This document shows, in pieces, positions 5,298 through 5,429 of a DNA stretch of 5,429 nucleotides. This DNA comes from RGIG8700 sp964568815 (GTDB lineage Bacteria > Bacillota > Clostridia > RGIG6154). The position numbers and the translations under genes are program-made. Numbering within the stretch: position 1 is the stretch's first letter; each line of letters opens with the position of its first letter. The notes beneath the pieces are model-generated. The model saw nothing but the letters and a program-made list of their open reading frames with translations. It did not search any database and was not told the DNA's origin. The DNA is taken from positions 1 through 5,429 of the forward strand of contig CAZMRY010000092.1 in NCBI GenBank assembly GCA_964568815.1, in the 5' to 3' direction.

Positions 5298-5373
5298 GCT
5301 GTTGTAGCTCAGTCGGTAGAGCACTACATTGGTAGTGTAGAGGTCACGGGTCCGATTCCCGTCAACAGCTCCA
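5298..5373 (+). tRNA. tRNA-Thr (anticodon GGT), CCA encoded
   Basis: A complete cloverleaf of 76 nt including CCA. The acceptor stem GCTGTTG pairs with CAACAGC, the D arm is GCTC/GAGC with loop AGTCGGTA (G18 and G19 present), the anticodon stem CTACA/TGTAG encloses loop TTGGTAG with anticodon GGT at 5331-5333 reading ACC and ACU threonine codons, the variable region is AGGTC, and the T stem is ACGGG/CCCGT. The discriminator base is T and CCA is encoded. G1-C72 and C2-G71 fit threonine identity. The T loop is TCCGATT, so position 55, normally U (pseudouridine), is C. It is the only plus-strand gene, with its own strong promoter, divergent from rplS. Confidence 0.95.
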
Positions 5374-5374
5374 G

Positions 5375-5394
5375 GGGGATGTAAATTAATTCCC
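5375..5394 (+). other. hairpin in the 3' trailer of tRNA-Thr
   Basis: GGGGAT (5375-5380) can pair with ATTCCC (5389-5394), including one GU pair, around an 8-nt loop. It begins one base after the encoded CCA. It is followed by A residues and not T, so it is not a plus-strand terminator; it may guide 3' trimming of the precursor. Confidence 0.4.
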
Positions 5395-5396
5395 AT

Positions 5397-5429
5397 AAAA
5401 AAACGGCTGAACCTATAGCGGAATCAGCC
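5397..5429 (-). terminator. intrinsic terminator at the right edge, possibly bidirectional
   Basis: GGCTGA (5405-5410) pairs with TCAGCC (5424-5429), with two further inner CC/GG pairs. On the minus strand the stem is followed by G and seven T (complement of 5397-5403), a typical rho-independent terminator for a minus-strand gene lying beyond the window. If T residues follow on the plus strand past 5429, the same stem would also end the tRNA-Thr transcript. Confidence 0.72.

Noticed and set aside
1..5429. Mobile element, CRISPR, defence or otherwise novel system
   Set aside because: All long frames belong to conserved housekeeping families with normal lengths and intact motifs, and no transposase, spacer array, terminal repeats or foreign-looking composition is visible.

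Overview
The window looks like chromosomal core DNA from an AT-rich, low-GC Gram-positive bacterium, most likely of the class Clostridia. The reasons are the AT-rich spacers, strong GGAGG-type Shine-Dalgarno sites, a tRNA-Thr with encoded CCA and U73, Firmicutes-type protein sequences (a B. subtilis-like RbgA/YlqF and an AspB-like aminotransferase), and the gene order rplS-lepB-ylqF-rnhB-yraN, which is common in clostridia. The genus cannot be fixed from the sequence alone.

Layout, right to left, because every protein gene is on the minus strand. At the right edge a hairpin followed on the minus strand by a T run looks like the terminator of a gene outside the window; it may also end the tRNA transcript. 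Next is one plus-strand tRNA-Thr(GGT) with a near-consensus promoter. Back to back with it, across an A/T-rich island, is the promoter of rplS (ribosomal protein L19), whose roughly 70-nt leader may be an L19-type autoregulatory element. Behind rplS lies a 12-bp hairpin with a T-rich tail, then lepB (signal peptidase I), another hairpin, and the tightly packed trio ylqF/rbgA (50S assembly GTPase), rnhB (RNase HII) and yraN (UPF0102 nuclease-fold protein), joined by a 0-nt gap and a 1-nt overlap. A 138-nt A/T-rich gap with a good promoter then starts a second unit: an AspB-like class I aminotransferase followed after 22 nt by proC (pyrroline-5-carboxylate reductase). Bases 1-89 hold no gene that I can support.

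Functionally the first unit is a ribosome and housekeeping operon: L19 and its assembly partner RbgA act on the 50S subunit, LepB matures secreted proteins, and RnhB and YraN handle nucleic acids. The second unit is amino-acid metabolism: amino-group transfer between amino acids and 2-oxo acids, and the last step of proline synthesis.

I found no mobile element, CRISPR array, defence system or other plainly novel system. The points worth a second look are small: a C at T-loop position 55 of the tRNA, its leader hairpin that copies the acceptor strand, the rplS leader, a hairpin that probably lowers expression between rplS and lepB, and a shared -35 context in front of the two operons.
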